Below are positions 1 through 7,842 of a DNA stretch of 64,000 bases, one piece after another. Each line of letters opens with the position of its first letter. The stretch's first letter is position 1. This stretch comes from Burkholderiales bacterium. Its GTDB lineage: Bacteria > Pseudomonadota > Gammaproteobacteria > Burkholderiales > SG8-41. The stretch is taken from positions 46,151-110,150 of the forward strand of contig JAIETP010000027.1 in assembly GCA_019744975.1 (NCBI GenBank), read 5' to 3'. The notes below the pieces were generated by a model, which worked only from the letters and a program-made list of their open reading frames with translations, was not told the origin of the DNA and searched no databases. A program made the translations under genes and the position numbers.

Positions 1-141
1 CCTCGCGACAAACGCCTGTTCCTGCTTGCCAATGAAATGCCTGATACGCTGGGCCGGCGTTACCGGCTGTGGAGCCTGTTCCATCTGCTCGTCATGATCG
101 GTACCGGCATCGGCAGCCTGATCCTGTTCGGCGTAAAATAA
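1..141 (+). CDS. C-terminal end of a membrane protein (5' truncated by window edge)
   Basis: An open frame enters at base 1 and stops with TAA at 139-141, giving the last 46 residues of a protein. The end of the fragment is a hydrophobic helix of about 20 residues (LFHLLVMIGTGIGSLILFGV), preceded by an Arg-rich stretch (LGRRYRLW), as in a final transmembrane segment with a cytoplasmic positive flank. The family cannot be named from so little. An AT-rich element and the next gene follow within about 20 bases, so the two may be co-transcribed. Confidence 0.5.
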   Translation, partial: PRDKRLFLLANEMPDTLGRRYRLWSLFHLLVMIGTGIGSLILFGVK

Positions 142-161
142 TACAATAAAATCAAATACTT

Positions 162-1049
162 ATGATGAAAGAGCAGTACATCCAGGGTTTGGACAGCCGC
201 GGGTTTCACCAACTGCATTACACCGAATGGGGTGATGCAGAAAATCCGCGCGTGGTGATCTGCGTGCACGGCCTGACGCGCAACTGCCGCGATTTTGATG
301 CGCTGGCCGCAGCACTGCAGAACGAACTGCGCGTGGTTTCGGTGAGCATTGCCGGACGCGGCAAAAGCAGCTGGCTGACCAACCCCGACGATTACTGTTA
401 TCCGCAATACATGGCCGACATGACGGCGCTGATCGCGCGTGTCACCGCCATCGGCAGCAACGATATTTCCTGGGTCGGCACCTCGATGGGCGGCATGCTC
501 GGCATGCTGCTCGCATCACGCCCTGAAACACCGATCAAACGTCTGGTGCTGAACGATGTCGGCGCCGTCATCCCCAAAGCGGCGATGGAACGCATCGGCA
601 GCTACGTCAGCAAGATTCTGCGCTTCGAAAGCCTCGAAGAAACCGAGGCCTGGCTGCGCATTACACTCGCACCGTTCGGACCACTGAGCGATGCGCAATG
701 GCGGCATTTGACCGTACACAATTCAAAACAGCATGACGACGGCAGCTGGAGCATGAATTACGATCCGGGCATTGCCCTGCCTTTCCAAAAGGCGCAGGCC
801 CGCGACATCGAGCTGTGGAATTACTACGACACGATCCGCTGTCCCACACTGCTGCTGCGCGGCGCGTTATCCGATCTGCTGCAAAAAGACATTGCCGTGC
901 AGATGACGCAGCGCGGCCCGCGGCCGGAACTGGTCGAATTTGCAGGCATCGGTCACGCACCGGCGCTGATGAGCGATGACCAGATCCGGGTCGTGCGCAA
1001 TTTCCTGCTGCAGGGTCAGGCTGGAACAACCGCGCCGACGAGGGGATAA
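162..1049 (+). CDS. alpha/beta hydrolase
   Basis: A 295-residue alpha/beta-hydrolase-fold protein. The oxyanion-hole motif VHGLTRN is near residue 35. The nucleophile elbow GTSMGG puts the catalytic Ser at about 108. A late acid lies in RGALSDLL, and the His is in GIGHAP near the C terminus, so the triad looks complete. There is no signal peptide, so it should be cytoplasmic. The substrate (ester, lactone or C-C bond) cannot be told from sequence. The start at 162 is directly preceded by an AT-rich stretch with no clear ribosome site, and a second ATG follows at 165. The PlsC-like gene begins 15 bases after the stop, suggesting an operon. Confidence 0.85.
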   Translation: MMKEQYIQGLDSRGFHQLHYTEWGDAENPRVVICVHGLTRNCRDFDALAAALQNELRVVSVSIAGRGKSSWLTNPDDYCYPQYMADMTALIARVTAIGSNDISWVGTSMGGMLGMLLASRPETPIKRLVLNDVGAVIPKAAMERIGSYVSKILRFESLEETEAWLRITLAPFGPLSDAQWRHLTVHNSKQHDDGSWSMNYDPGIALPFQKAQARDIELWNYYDTIRCPTLLLRGALSDLLQKDIAVQMTQRGPRPELVEFAGIGHAPALMSDDQIRVVRNFLLQGQAGTTAPTRG

Positions 1050-1064
1050 GGGGGAATAAAGGAG

Positions 1065-1808
1065 ATGTTGCTGCTGCTGCGATTGCTGCGGAAATTCCTG
1101 GGCTGGATGGATTTCATCCTGGTCAGCCTGCTGGTTTATGTGCTGGCCTGGCTGCCGTGGCCCGGCAAACATCCGGTGGCGCACCTGTTCCCCGTCTGGT
1201 GCAGGACTTTCGTGCGCGCACTCGACGTCGACATCCGCGTTCATCAAAAAAATCGCCGGCGTCTGCCCCAGCGCTACATTCTCATCGCCAATCATCCCTC
1301 GGCTTTCGAGGACATCGGCATCCCGGCGGTATTCAACGTGGTGTCCCTGGCCAAACTCCAGGTGCAGGACTGGTTCATCGCGGGGCGGATTGCGAAGACG
1401 GCGGGTACGCTGTTCGTGGACCGCGACAATCCCGAATCGCGGCAGCAGGTCATCCAGACCATGGTGGACGCCGTCAACGCCGGCCGCAACATCGCGCTCT
1501 ATCCTGAAGGGGGCTGCAAGGGACGGCGCCTGCACAAGGAATTCAAATCCGGGGCCTTCGATGTCTCAATCCGGACGGGAATCCCGATCCTGCCGGTATT
1601 CCTGCACTACGAAGCGCAGGACGATTTCGAGTGGCAGCCCCCCTACACGCTGCCGGACAAGATCCGCCACTTCATCAATGCATCAAACAACCGCGCCAAT
1701 TACTACGTGTTCGACCCGCTGGACCCCAAGGACTACGCCGACAAATACGCCATGAAAGCGGCAGCGTATGCCCTGTACGTGCGCTGGAATGCTCAGTACC
1801 TGGAGTAA
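1065..1808 (+). CDS. PlsC-like 1-acylglycerol-3-phosphate O-acyltransferase family protein
   Basis: 247 residues with a hydrophobic N terminus (about residues 15-35) and the acyltransferase motifs of the PlsC family: ANHPSAFED (motif I), LFVDRDN (motif II) and YPEGGCKGRR (motif III). PlsC enzymes transfer a fatty acyl group to lysophosphatidic acid or a related lysolipid at the inner membrane. Motif I here reads H-x4-E rather than the usual H-x4-D, so either Glu replaces the catalytic Asp or the following Asp is used. The true acceptor lipid is uncertain. GGAG abuts the ATG, so a purine-rich AAGGGGG about 10 bases upstream may be the real ribosome site. Confidence 0.8.
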   Translation: MLLLLRLLRKFLGWMDFILVSLLVYVLAWLPWPGKHPVAHLFPVWCRTFVRALDVDIRVHQKNRRRLPQRYILIANHPSAFEDIGIPAVFNVVSLAKLQVQDWFIAGRIAKTAGTLFVDRDNPESRQQVIQTMVDAVNAGRNIALYPEGGCKGRRLHKEFKSGAFDVSIRTGIPILPVFLHYEAQDDFEWQPPYTLPDKIRHFINASNNRANYYVFDPLDPKDYADKYAMKAAAYALYVRWNAQYLE

Positions 1809-1855
1809 AGCGGCAGGTACGCGCCCGAAGGAATTCTCCCGAGGTTGATTCTGCG

Positions 1856-2515
1856 CTACGCGGTCTTTGCGCCAGCCATCGCCTGCTGCATCCCCTGCAG
1901 CAAGACTTCGGGATCCTGCGCGCCGGACATGCCGATGCTGCGGTTGAAAATGAAAAACGGTACGCCGTTGACGCCTGCATTGCGCGCCTCGACATCGGCG
2001 CTGCGGATCACGTCGGCATCCGCCCCGCTCTCCAGATATTTCAGCGTCCCGTCACGATCCAGTCCGGCCTGCGCCGCGTAATCGGCGAGCACGGCGCTGT
2101 CGGTCAGGTTCGCACCCTCGATGAAATAGGCGCGGAACAGCGCCTCCGCCACCGCGTCCTGTTTGCCCAGCCCGCCGGCATGATGCAGCAGCCGGTGCGC
2201 CTTCACTGTGTTGGGCTGCACGGCGATTTTTTCGAATTGCATGTCCAGCCCGACGGTCCTGCCGACATTGGCCACGCGCTGGTAACGGCTGTGGTCCTTG
2301 TCGCCGAATTTTTGCCGGATGTATTCCAGGCGCGGGATTCCGGACTCCGGCAAATCGGGGTTCAACTGAAACGGCAGCCAGCGCACGGCCGGCGGTTCTT
2401 CATCGGGATACAGTTCAGCGAACTGCTTCAGCGCGATTTCCAGCTTGCGCTTGCCGATGAAGCACCAAGGTCAAACCACGTCGGAAACGATGTCGATGCT
2501 CAGGCGTTTGTTCAT
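1856..2515 (-). CDS. FrnE/DsbA-family oxidoreductase, probable selenoprotein (UPWC redox motif)
   Basis: The frame from ATG at 2515 encodes MNKRLSIDIVSDVV, then an in-frame TGA at 2473-2471, then PWCFIGKRKLE, and runs to a stop at 1856 (219 residues if the TGA is read). FrnE-type DsbA proteins normally have CPWC-[FY]-x-G-K/R at this point, so the TGA falls exactly on the first, nucleophilic Cys. GGAG lies six bases upstream of the ATG. The length fits full-size FrnE-like proteins, and homology to the family starts before the TGA, so the upstream part belongs to the gene. Downstream of the TGA, AGCGC/GCGCU closes a 12-nt loop starting 24 nt after the codon, with an outer GCUUCA/UGAAGC stem, which is SECIS-like. 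The alternative is a pseudogene or sequencing error (TGC to TGA). No sel genes are in the window. Confidence 0.75.
2425..2463 (-). promoter_or_regulatory. candidate bacterial SECIS hairpin downstream of in-frame TGA
   Basis: In the transcript of the FrnE-like gene, GCUUCA (2463-2458) can pair with UGAAGC (2430-2425), and an upper stem GCGC (2450-2447) with GCGC (2434-2431) closes the loop AAGCUGGAAAUC. Without the outer stem, the upper stem gains an A-U pair. The apical loop begins 24 nt after the UGA, inside the 16-37 nt range usual for bacterial SECIS elements. The structure was found by eye and is asymmetric (seven unpaired bases on the 5' side), so support is moderate. Confidence 0.45.
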
Positions 2516-2595
2516 GGGTTCTCCGTGAAAGGCGGATGTCAGGTCACAGTTATAACATAACCTATTGTTTTTATTGTATATTTTTATATCATGGC

Positions 2596-3984
2596 TCAGG
2601 TGCGCAGGGAATTCAGATCCAGCTTGCCGTCAAAAAACCCGGGCACTGATTTCAGAAAAGCGGCGCACTGCTGCTCGCTCCAGCCGCCGAACAGCGCATT
2701 CAACCGGAACTTGTCCTCGATGTCGGCACGCGACAGCGGCTCCTGCACGCCGCCGCGGATATGCGGTTGACGCTCCTCGAACACGCGGCCGTCCTTCAAG
2801 GTCATCCGCACATGGCCGGTATAAGCCTTGGGGTATGGATTTTTGGGATCAACGACGTATTTTACTTTCGAAGCCAGTGCGAGTATGCGTTCGTCACGCA
2901 CGGTCTTTTCGGTGAAGGCCGCCAGCCCCGCGCCGCCGGTGACAAAGGCCACCGCGATGTTGAAGGGCGCGCTGAATTTCGCCGCGTATTCATTGGCCGG
3001 GCGGTGTTTTGACGGCAGCGGATCCCACAGACGGTGCACATAACCTTCCGCGGTTTCGCACAACACATCGGCCACGTCTTCCGCGGAAAATCCTTTTTTC
3101 GCCAGGCGCAGCGCACAATCCACGTAGGGCTGGTTCATGGTGCCGGTGGCATAGGGTTTGAAGGTGATGCGCGAGGTGTACCAGTCGCTGCCGAAATCGC
3201 GGGTCAGCACATCGTAATTGCCTTCAGTGGCGCGGGCAAAACCATTTAACAAACCGTGCGTACCCTCGAACACCGTGCGCGGCCCGAGAAAGCCCTGTTG
3301 CCCGAGGCGGCAGGCCTGGATGCCGACCTGCGCCGCCCAGCCGGCGTGCAGGCGCTTGGTCCACGCCCCTTCCGCGAGATACTCAATGATGCCGCTGGCC
3401 ATGCTGCCGGCGATGCCCAGTGCATCCACGGTCTGTTGTTTGTTCAGTTTCAGCGTACGCGCCACCGCCACGGTCGCCGCCATCGCACCGAGCACCGCGG
3501 TCGGGTGGAAGCCGGATTTGTGGATCGCCTTCGGAATCACCATCGACATCCGGCACAGGGTTTCAACACCCGCGACAAAACCCGCCAATGCATCACGACC
3601 ATCACAAGCAAACCGTTCAGCAGCCGCCAGCACCGCAGGTCCGATGACCGTGCTCGAATGCACCGGTCCGCCTTCGAAAGTGTCGTCGAAATCCTCGCCA
3701 TGGGTCGCGGTGCCGTTGATCAGCGCCGCGGCCTCGGCCGAAAATGTCTGCGTGTGCCCGATGGCCGTGCAGGGTCCACCGGCATCAACACCGGCGATCA
3801 CTGCTTTCACATAGTCGGTATCACGCGCCGCCACGCACAGGCCGACGACATCAATCAGCAATTCTTCGGCGCGGGCGCGCACGGCTTCGGGCACTTTCCC
3901 TGCGGTCAGTGCGATGGCCTGGTCGGCCAGTTTTTCGGCTACGGCTACTTCGGGTAATTTTACGGTCATCGCCTGTTCAATCAT
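2596..3984 (-). CDS. MmgE/PrpD family protein
   Basis: 462 residues of the MmgE/PrpD (2-methylcitrate dehydratase-like) family. It shows the typical N-terminal all-helical domain (RAEELLIDVVGLCVAARD near residue 40), the THGEDFDDT segment near 95, and family blocks such as KPYATGTMNQPYVDCA in the second domain. Members dehydrate or isomerise hydroxylated di/tricarboxylates, and the substrate here is unknown. It is one of three paralogues in the window; the one at 34568 is the likely true PrpD. Its place directly after tctBAC suggests it acts on the carboxylate imported by that system. An alternative start is Met-6 at 3969. Confidence 0.85.
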   Translation of the reverse strand: MIEQAMTVKLPEVAVAEKLADQAIALTAGKVPEAVRARAEELLIDVVGLCVAARDTDYVKAVIAGVDAGGPCTAIGHTQTFSAEAAALINGTATHGEDFDDTFEGGPVHSSTVIGPAVLAAAERFACDGRDALAGFVAGVETLCRMSMVIPKAIHKSGFHPTAVLGAMAATVAVARTLKLNKQQTVDALGIAGSMASGIIEYLAEGAWTKRLHAGWAAQVGIQACRLGQQGFLGPRTVFEGTHGLLNGFARATEGNYDVLTRDFGSDWYTSRITFKPYATGTMNQPYVDCALRLAKKGFSAEDVADVLCETAEGYVHRLWDPLPSKHRPANEYAAKFSAPFNIAVAFVTGGAGLAAFTEKTVRDERILALASKVKYVVDPKNPYPKAYTGHVRMTLKDGRVFEERQPHIRGGVQEPLSRADIEDKFRLNALFGGWSEQQCAAFLKSVPGFFDGKLDLNSLRT

Positions 3985-4070
3985 TCCAATAAAGAAACGG
4001 GGGCCGGCAGCCCGTCAGCTGCATACCCCCGCCAAAATCACCCCGTTGCCGGGGCACGTTACGTTGCGAC

Positions 4071-5045
4071 TCAGCGCACGACCTTGGCGCCGGCTTCTTT
4101 GAGGATACCGCGCATCTGATCGGAATAAACATCGAAGAACTTGGTCAGTTCTGCGGACTTCATGTAACCATCCTCGAACTGCTGCTCTTCGAGGTATTTG
4201 CGCCAGGTCGCCGTTTTGGTAATACGCAGGAACAGATCCTCGTAATAGGCCAGCACATCGGGGGCCACGCCGGCGGGCATCACGATGCCGCGCACCTGCG
4301 GCACGTTCGGAATGTCGTAACCAGCTTCCTTGATGGTCGGCACGTTGGGAAAACCGGCCAGGCGTTTGTCGGAAACCTGGGCGATCACCCGCATGTTGCC
4401 GGCCTTGATGTGCTCCCCGGCTTCCTGCGGTTCCACCACCATCATGTTGACATGGCCGCCAAGCAGCGCGGCAATACGCTCACCACCGCCCGGGAAGGAG
4501 ATATAGGCCCAGCTGGAACCGCTCTCCTTCATCAGCAGCTGGCGCACCACGTTGTCGCGGCTGGTGATCGAACCACCCGACTGCTTCATCGTGCCCGGCG
4601 CTTTTTTCGCGGCCTCGATGAAGTCCTTCAGTGTCTTGTACGGCGCATCACCCTTCACCGCCACCAGCGCCGGCTCCAGCACCAGGCGCGCGACCGGCGT
4701 CATGTCCTTGACCGTGTACTTGGCCTCGGCGCGCGTCAGCGGGTTGGTCAGCCAGTTGCCGGTGAATACGGCGATGGCATGGGTGTCGCCCTTTTTCTCG
4801 GCGACATAAGCCATCGCCGTCAGCCCCCCACCGCCGGACTTGTTGTTGACCTGGAAACGCACCGGGGCGAGATTTTCCTTCTCGACCACCTGCGCGATAA
4901 ACCGTGCCAGCACATCGGCGCCACCACCGGGACCGGTGTGTACGATGAATTCGACCGGCTTGGTCGGTTTGAACTGGGCCCAGGCCGGGGCTGCCGCCAG
5001 GGCTGCCGCGCAGGCCGCAATAACCATCGATGAACGTAGTTTCAT
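4071..5045 (-). CDS. tctC: tripartite tricarboxylate transporter substrate-binding protein (TctC/Bug family)
   Basis: 324 residues. A signal peptide (MKLRSSMVIAACAAALAA, then AWAQ) is followed by the Bug-family opening KPVEFIVHTGPGGGADVLAR, whose Gly-rich loop contacts the ligand carboxylate. The protein captures a carboxylate in the periplasm and delivers it to the TctA/TctB membrane pair encoded just upstream. The start at 5045 is chosen because GAGGAG lies about eight bases before it and because the signal peptide begins there, although the frame stays open further upstream. A hairpin repeat separates it from tctA. Confidence 0.9.
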   Translation of the reverse strand: MKLRSSMVIAACAAALAAAPAWAQFKPTKPVEFIVHTGPGGGADVLARFIAQVVEKENLAPVRFQVNNKSGGGGLTAMAYVAEKKGDTHAIAVFTGNWLTNPLTRAEAKYTVKDMTPVARLVLEPALVAVKGDAPYKTLKDFIEAAKKAPGTMKQSGGSITSRDNVVRQLLMKESGSSWAYISFPGGGERIAALLGGHVNMMVVEPQEAGEHIKAGNMRVIAQVSDKRLAGFPNVPTIKEAGYDIPNVPQVRGIVMPAGVAPDVLAYYEDLFLRITKTATWRKYLEEQQFEDGYMKSAELTKFFDVYSDQMRGILKEAGAKVVR

Positions 5046-5076
5046 TTTGTGTTCTCCTCGTTGTGTTGAAATTGTA

Positions 5077-5153
5077 CTTATTGATATTTTCCAAAAACAT
5101 GACAGCCTCGCCAGAGGCATGTTTTTGTCATTATTCATGGAATTCTCATTACA
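5077..5153. repeat. hairpin element, copy 1 of a two-copy family
   Basis: This stretch of about 75 bases matches 45599-45675 at roughly 84% by eye, including an identical 20-base core on each side of one variable base. CAAAAACAT pairs with ATGTTTTTG around an inner GCCTC/GAGGC stem. An alternative ATGACA/TGTCAT pairing is also possible. It sits just downstream of the tctA stop, between tctA and tctC on the same strand, and could act as a terminator or RNA-processing hairpin that sets binding-protein levels. Confidence 0.6.
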
Positions 5154-5160
5154 TTCATAC

Positions 5161-6672
5161 TTAACCGTTTTCTTCGATTGCCTTGATACGCCATGCATTG
5201 GCCTTGCGGAACAGCGGCAGAAACAGCAGTGCAATGGTCAAAAGTAACATCACCGCCGAAATCGGTCTAGACACCAGGATGCCGAGATCGCCCTGCGACA
5301 TCATCAGCGACTGGCGCAGCGCGCGTTCCATCGAATCGCCGAGCACCAGGCCGAGGATCAGCGGCGCCGACGGATAATCCAGCCGCCGCATCACGTAACC
5401 GAGCAGGCCGAAGACTGCCAGCAACCAGCAATCAAACAGGCTGCCCGAGACTGAATACACGCCGACGATCGAAATGCCGAAAATGATCGGGTAAAGGAAA
5501 TATTCCCGCAGCTTGAGGATTTGCGCAAACAGCGGGATCAGCGGCAGATTCAGCACCAGCAGCATGATGTTGCCGACATACATGCTGGCGATCAACCCCC
5601 AGAACAGTTCCGGGTTGTCCTGGATCATCAGGGGTCCCGGGCGCAATCCCCAGAGGATGAATGCCGCGAGCAGGATTGCCGTGGTGCCGGAGCCGGGGAT
5701 GCCCAGCGTCAGCAGCGGCACCATGGCGCCACCGGTTTCCGAGTTGTTGGCGCCTTCGGGTGCGGCCACACCCTCGGGCACGCCGGTACCGAATTTCTCC
5801 GGATGTTTGGACACCGCTTTTTCGATGCCGTAGGAAATGAACGATGCCACCGTCGAGCCGGCGCCCGGCAACACACCGATGATGAAGCCGATGATCGAGC
5901 CGTTGAGAAAAGCAAAACGGCAGGCTTTCAATTCAGCCATGGTCGGCAACAGATTACGCAGACCCTTGGGCACCGGCAGCATGGTGCCCTCGCCGCGTTT
6001 TTCCATGTTGCCGAACACTTCGCCCAGCGCAAAAACGCCGATGGCGACAATGACAAAATCCACACCGTCCAGGAGTTCGGACTGGCCGAAGGTGAAACGC
6101 GATGCGTCGCTGAACAGGTCGATGCCCATGCTGGCGATCCACAGTCCCACCAGCATCGCCAGCAAGGCCTTGACCATTGATGCCCCCGCGAGCAGCACCA
6201 CCATCGCCAGCCCCATCGCCATCAACGCAAAATATTCGGGCGAGCTGAACGACAGCCCGAACTTCGCCAGCGGCGGCGCCAGCAGCATCAGGCCGATCAC
6301 ACCCACGGTGCCGGCGATGAAGGAGGAAATCGCGGCAATGCCAAGCGCAGCCCCGGCCCGCCCCTTGCGCGCCATCTGGTAACCGTCGAGGCAGGTCACC
6401 ACCGATGCCGACTCACCGGGCACGTTGAGCAGAATAGCCGTGGTCGAGCCGCCGTATTTGGCGCCGTAATAGATGCCGGCGAGCATGATCACCGCAGTGG
6501 TCGGCGGCATGCTGAAGGTCAGCGGCAGCAGCATCGCGATGGTCGCCGCGGGTCCGAGGCCCGGCAACACGCCCACCACGGTGCCGAGGAACACACCGAC
6601 AAAACACCAGAACAGGTTCAGCGGCGCGAAAGCGACGGCAAAACCGTGGCCCAGGCTGGTCAGGACTTCCAT
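5161..6672 (-). CDS. tctA: tripartite tricarboxylate transporter permease, large subunit (TctA)
   Basis: 503 residues, polytopic (about 11-12 hydrophobic segments). It carries the TctA signatures GVLPGLGPAATIAMLLP near residue 30, IYYGAKYGGSTTAILLNVPG near 70 and a repeat of the motif in GVLPGAGSTVASFISYG. This is the large inner-membrane subunit that moves a carboxylate with a cation (Na+ or H+). The start is taken at 6672, one base after the tctB stop (TGA-C-ATG), so the two subunits are translationally linked. The usual length of the family is about 500 residues, in agreement. Confidence 0.92.
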   Translation of the reverse strand: MEVLTSLGHGFAVAFAPLNLFWCFVGVFLGTVVGVLPGLGPAATIAMLLPLTFSMPPTTAVIMLAGIYYGAKYGGSTTAILLNVPGESASVVTCLDGYQMARKGRAGAALGIAAISSFIAGTVGVIGLMLLAPPLAKFGLSFSSPEYFALMAMGLAMVVLLAGASMVKALLAMLVGLWIASMGIDLFSDASRFTFGQSELLDGVDFVIVAIGVFALGEVFGNMEKRGEGTMLPVPKGLRNLLPTMAELKACRFAFLNGSIIGFIIGVLPGAGSTVASFISYGIEKAVSKHPEKFGTGVPEGVAAPEGANNSETGGAMVPLLTLGIPGSGTTAILLAAFILWGLRPGPLMIQDNPELFWGLIASMYVGNIMLLVLNLPLIPLFAQILKLREYFLYPIIFGISIVGVYSVSGSLFDCWLLAVFGLLGYVMRRLDYPSAPLILGLVLGDSMERALRQSLMMSQGDLGILVSRPISAVMLLLTIALLFLPLFRKANAWRIKAIEENG

Positions 6673-6673
6673 G

Positions 6674-7135
6674 TCAGAACCCCAATGGTCCGGCCGGCAG
6701 GTCGAGCTGCAGCGCCAGTCCGAACACCAGGTAAAAACCAGCGGCATTGCCGATGGCCGCGGCCAGCGCCACTTTCAGCGGCCGGCCATACAGCACCGCC
6801 ACCACGAACAGGGTCAGCAATGCCAGCGCGGTCAGGAAACCGATCAACTTCATCAGCACGATGGCCAGGGCAAAAGCCGCCCACACCGTCAGCGCGCGCC
6901 CGATCCCGCCCCAGTCCGTGGTTTTTCCGGCCGTTGCGGAAAATGCCGAACTCAGCACCAGAACCAGTGACAGCACCACCATGGCAATGCCGTACCACAA
7001 CGGAAAAAACCCGGGGCCCGGGCCTTCCGCAGTACTGTAATCCCAGCGCCAGGCTTCGCTGACGATGTACACGCCCAGCGCGGCCAGCACTGCACCGGAC
7101 ACGACATCACCCTTCATCCATTTTGCTTGCGCCAC
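6674..7135 (-). CDS. tctB: tripartite tricarboxylate transporter small subunit (TctB family)
   Basis: 153 residues with four predicted transmembrane helices (about 10-28, 45-62, 80-110 and 120-145). The family-typical segment EGPGPGFFPLWYG follows the first helix. TctB is the poorly conserved small membrane partner of TctA. Its stop is one base before the tctA start, and the VOC-family gene lies just upstream on the same strand, consistent with one operon running from about 8544 or 7572 towards 1856. Confidence 0.88.
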   Translation of the reverse strand: MAQAKWMKGDVVSGAVLAALGVYIVSEAWRWDYSTAEGPGPGFFPLWYGIAMVVLSLVLVLSSAFSATAGKTTDWGGIGRALTVWAAFALAIVLMKLIGFLTALALLTLFVVAVLYGRPLKVALAAAIGNAAGFYLVFGLALQLDLPAGPLGF

Positions 7136-7179
7136 GCCTTGCTCCTCCTGCGGTTACCCGGCACTTGCATGCGACAGGT

Positions 7180-7572
7180 TCAGCCGCGTTTTGTCCGCTT
7201 GTAACGGCCCACCGGTACAATTTCGGCGGTGGTCCCGCCGGGAGCGCGGAATTTGACCGGGATCACGCCCGGATCGCTGATGATGGTGCAGCCGTATTTC
7301 TGGATTTCGGCGGCATATTTTTCAACATCTTCGACTTCGATCGCGAAATGATGAATACACGGTCCCGCGCCGGAAGCCTTGGATTCCGCCGACTGGGTAC
7401 CGGCGTCATATTTGATCAGCGTGAAGTCCAGGTCACCGTCGGTGAGGTGGCGGGATATGTGGTCGCGCGTCTTCTTGGTCTCGACTTCCTCGAAGCCGAA
7501 AACCTTTTGATAGAACTCGGTGGTCTTTTCGAGGTCTTCAACTTTCAGCGCCAAATGCACGATGCGGTTCAT
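7180..7572 (-). CDS. VOC/glyoxalase family protein
   Basis: 130 residues, a single vicinal-oxygen-chelate domain. The N-terminal MNRIVHLALKVEDLEKTTEFY holds the first metal-ligand His, CIHHFAIEVEDVEKYAAEI begins the second beta-alpha-beta unit, and a late Glu lies in TTAEIVPVGRY. VOC proteins include lactoylglutathione lyases, epimerases and ring-cleaving dioxygenases, and the exact reaction is not clear. It is the first gene before tctBAC and may process the imported carboxylate or a derivative. Confidence 0.8.
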   Translation of the reverse strand: MNRIVHLALKVEDLEKTTEFYQKVFGFEEVETKKTRDHISRHLTDGDLDFTLIKYDAGTQSAESKASGAGPCIHHFAIEVEDVEKYAAEIQKYGCTIISDPGVIPVKFRAPGGTTAEIVPVGRYKRTKRG

Positions 7573-7687
7573 GGAGTTCTCCGGTTAATACACGCGCAGG
7601 GATTGCGACGTTGACGGCGTTTTACACGCCGGGCTCCCGCTTCCGCAAATGAAGTGATAGACTGCAGGTGCCATATTATCTGACTGG

Positions 7688-7751
7688 CCGGTATCTGGCA
7701 GCGCCGGTATCTGGCAGCGCCGGTATCTGGCAGCGCCGGTATTTGACAGCG
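7688..7751. repeat. four tandem copies of a 16-bp unit
   Basis: The unit CCGGTATCTGGCAGCG is present in four head-to-tail copies (7688, 7704, 7720 and 7736). The first three are identical and the fourth differs at two positions (TTTGACAG). The array lies in the 270-base gap between the ModA-like gene and the VOC gene, upstream of the VOC/tctBAC operon. It is a short tandem array without spacers, not a CRISPR. It may be a slippage-prone spacer or a repeated operator. Confidence 0.85.
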
Positions 7752-7842
7752 CCATATCCTCTGTAAAAAACCCGTTCCGCGTACGTGAAGCGCGTGATGC
7801 ACAACTGCGTTTTCTGCGTTGTCGCATCCGCATTCAGAACAT

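Noticed and set aside
2387..2515. The upstream part of the FrnE-like gene as a separate non-coding leader
   Set aside because: It encodes the family N terminus with a ribosome site and conserved residues on both sides of the TGA, so it belongs to the gene whether the TGA is Sec or a mutation.
7688..7751. Possible CRISPR array
   Set aside because: The 16-bp units are directly adjacent with no unique spacers.
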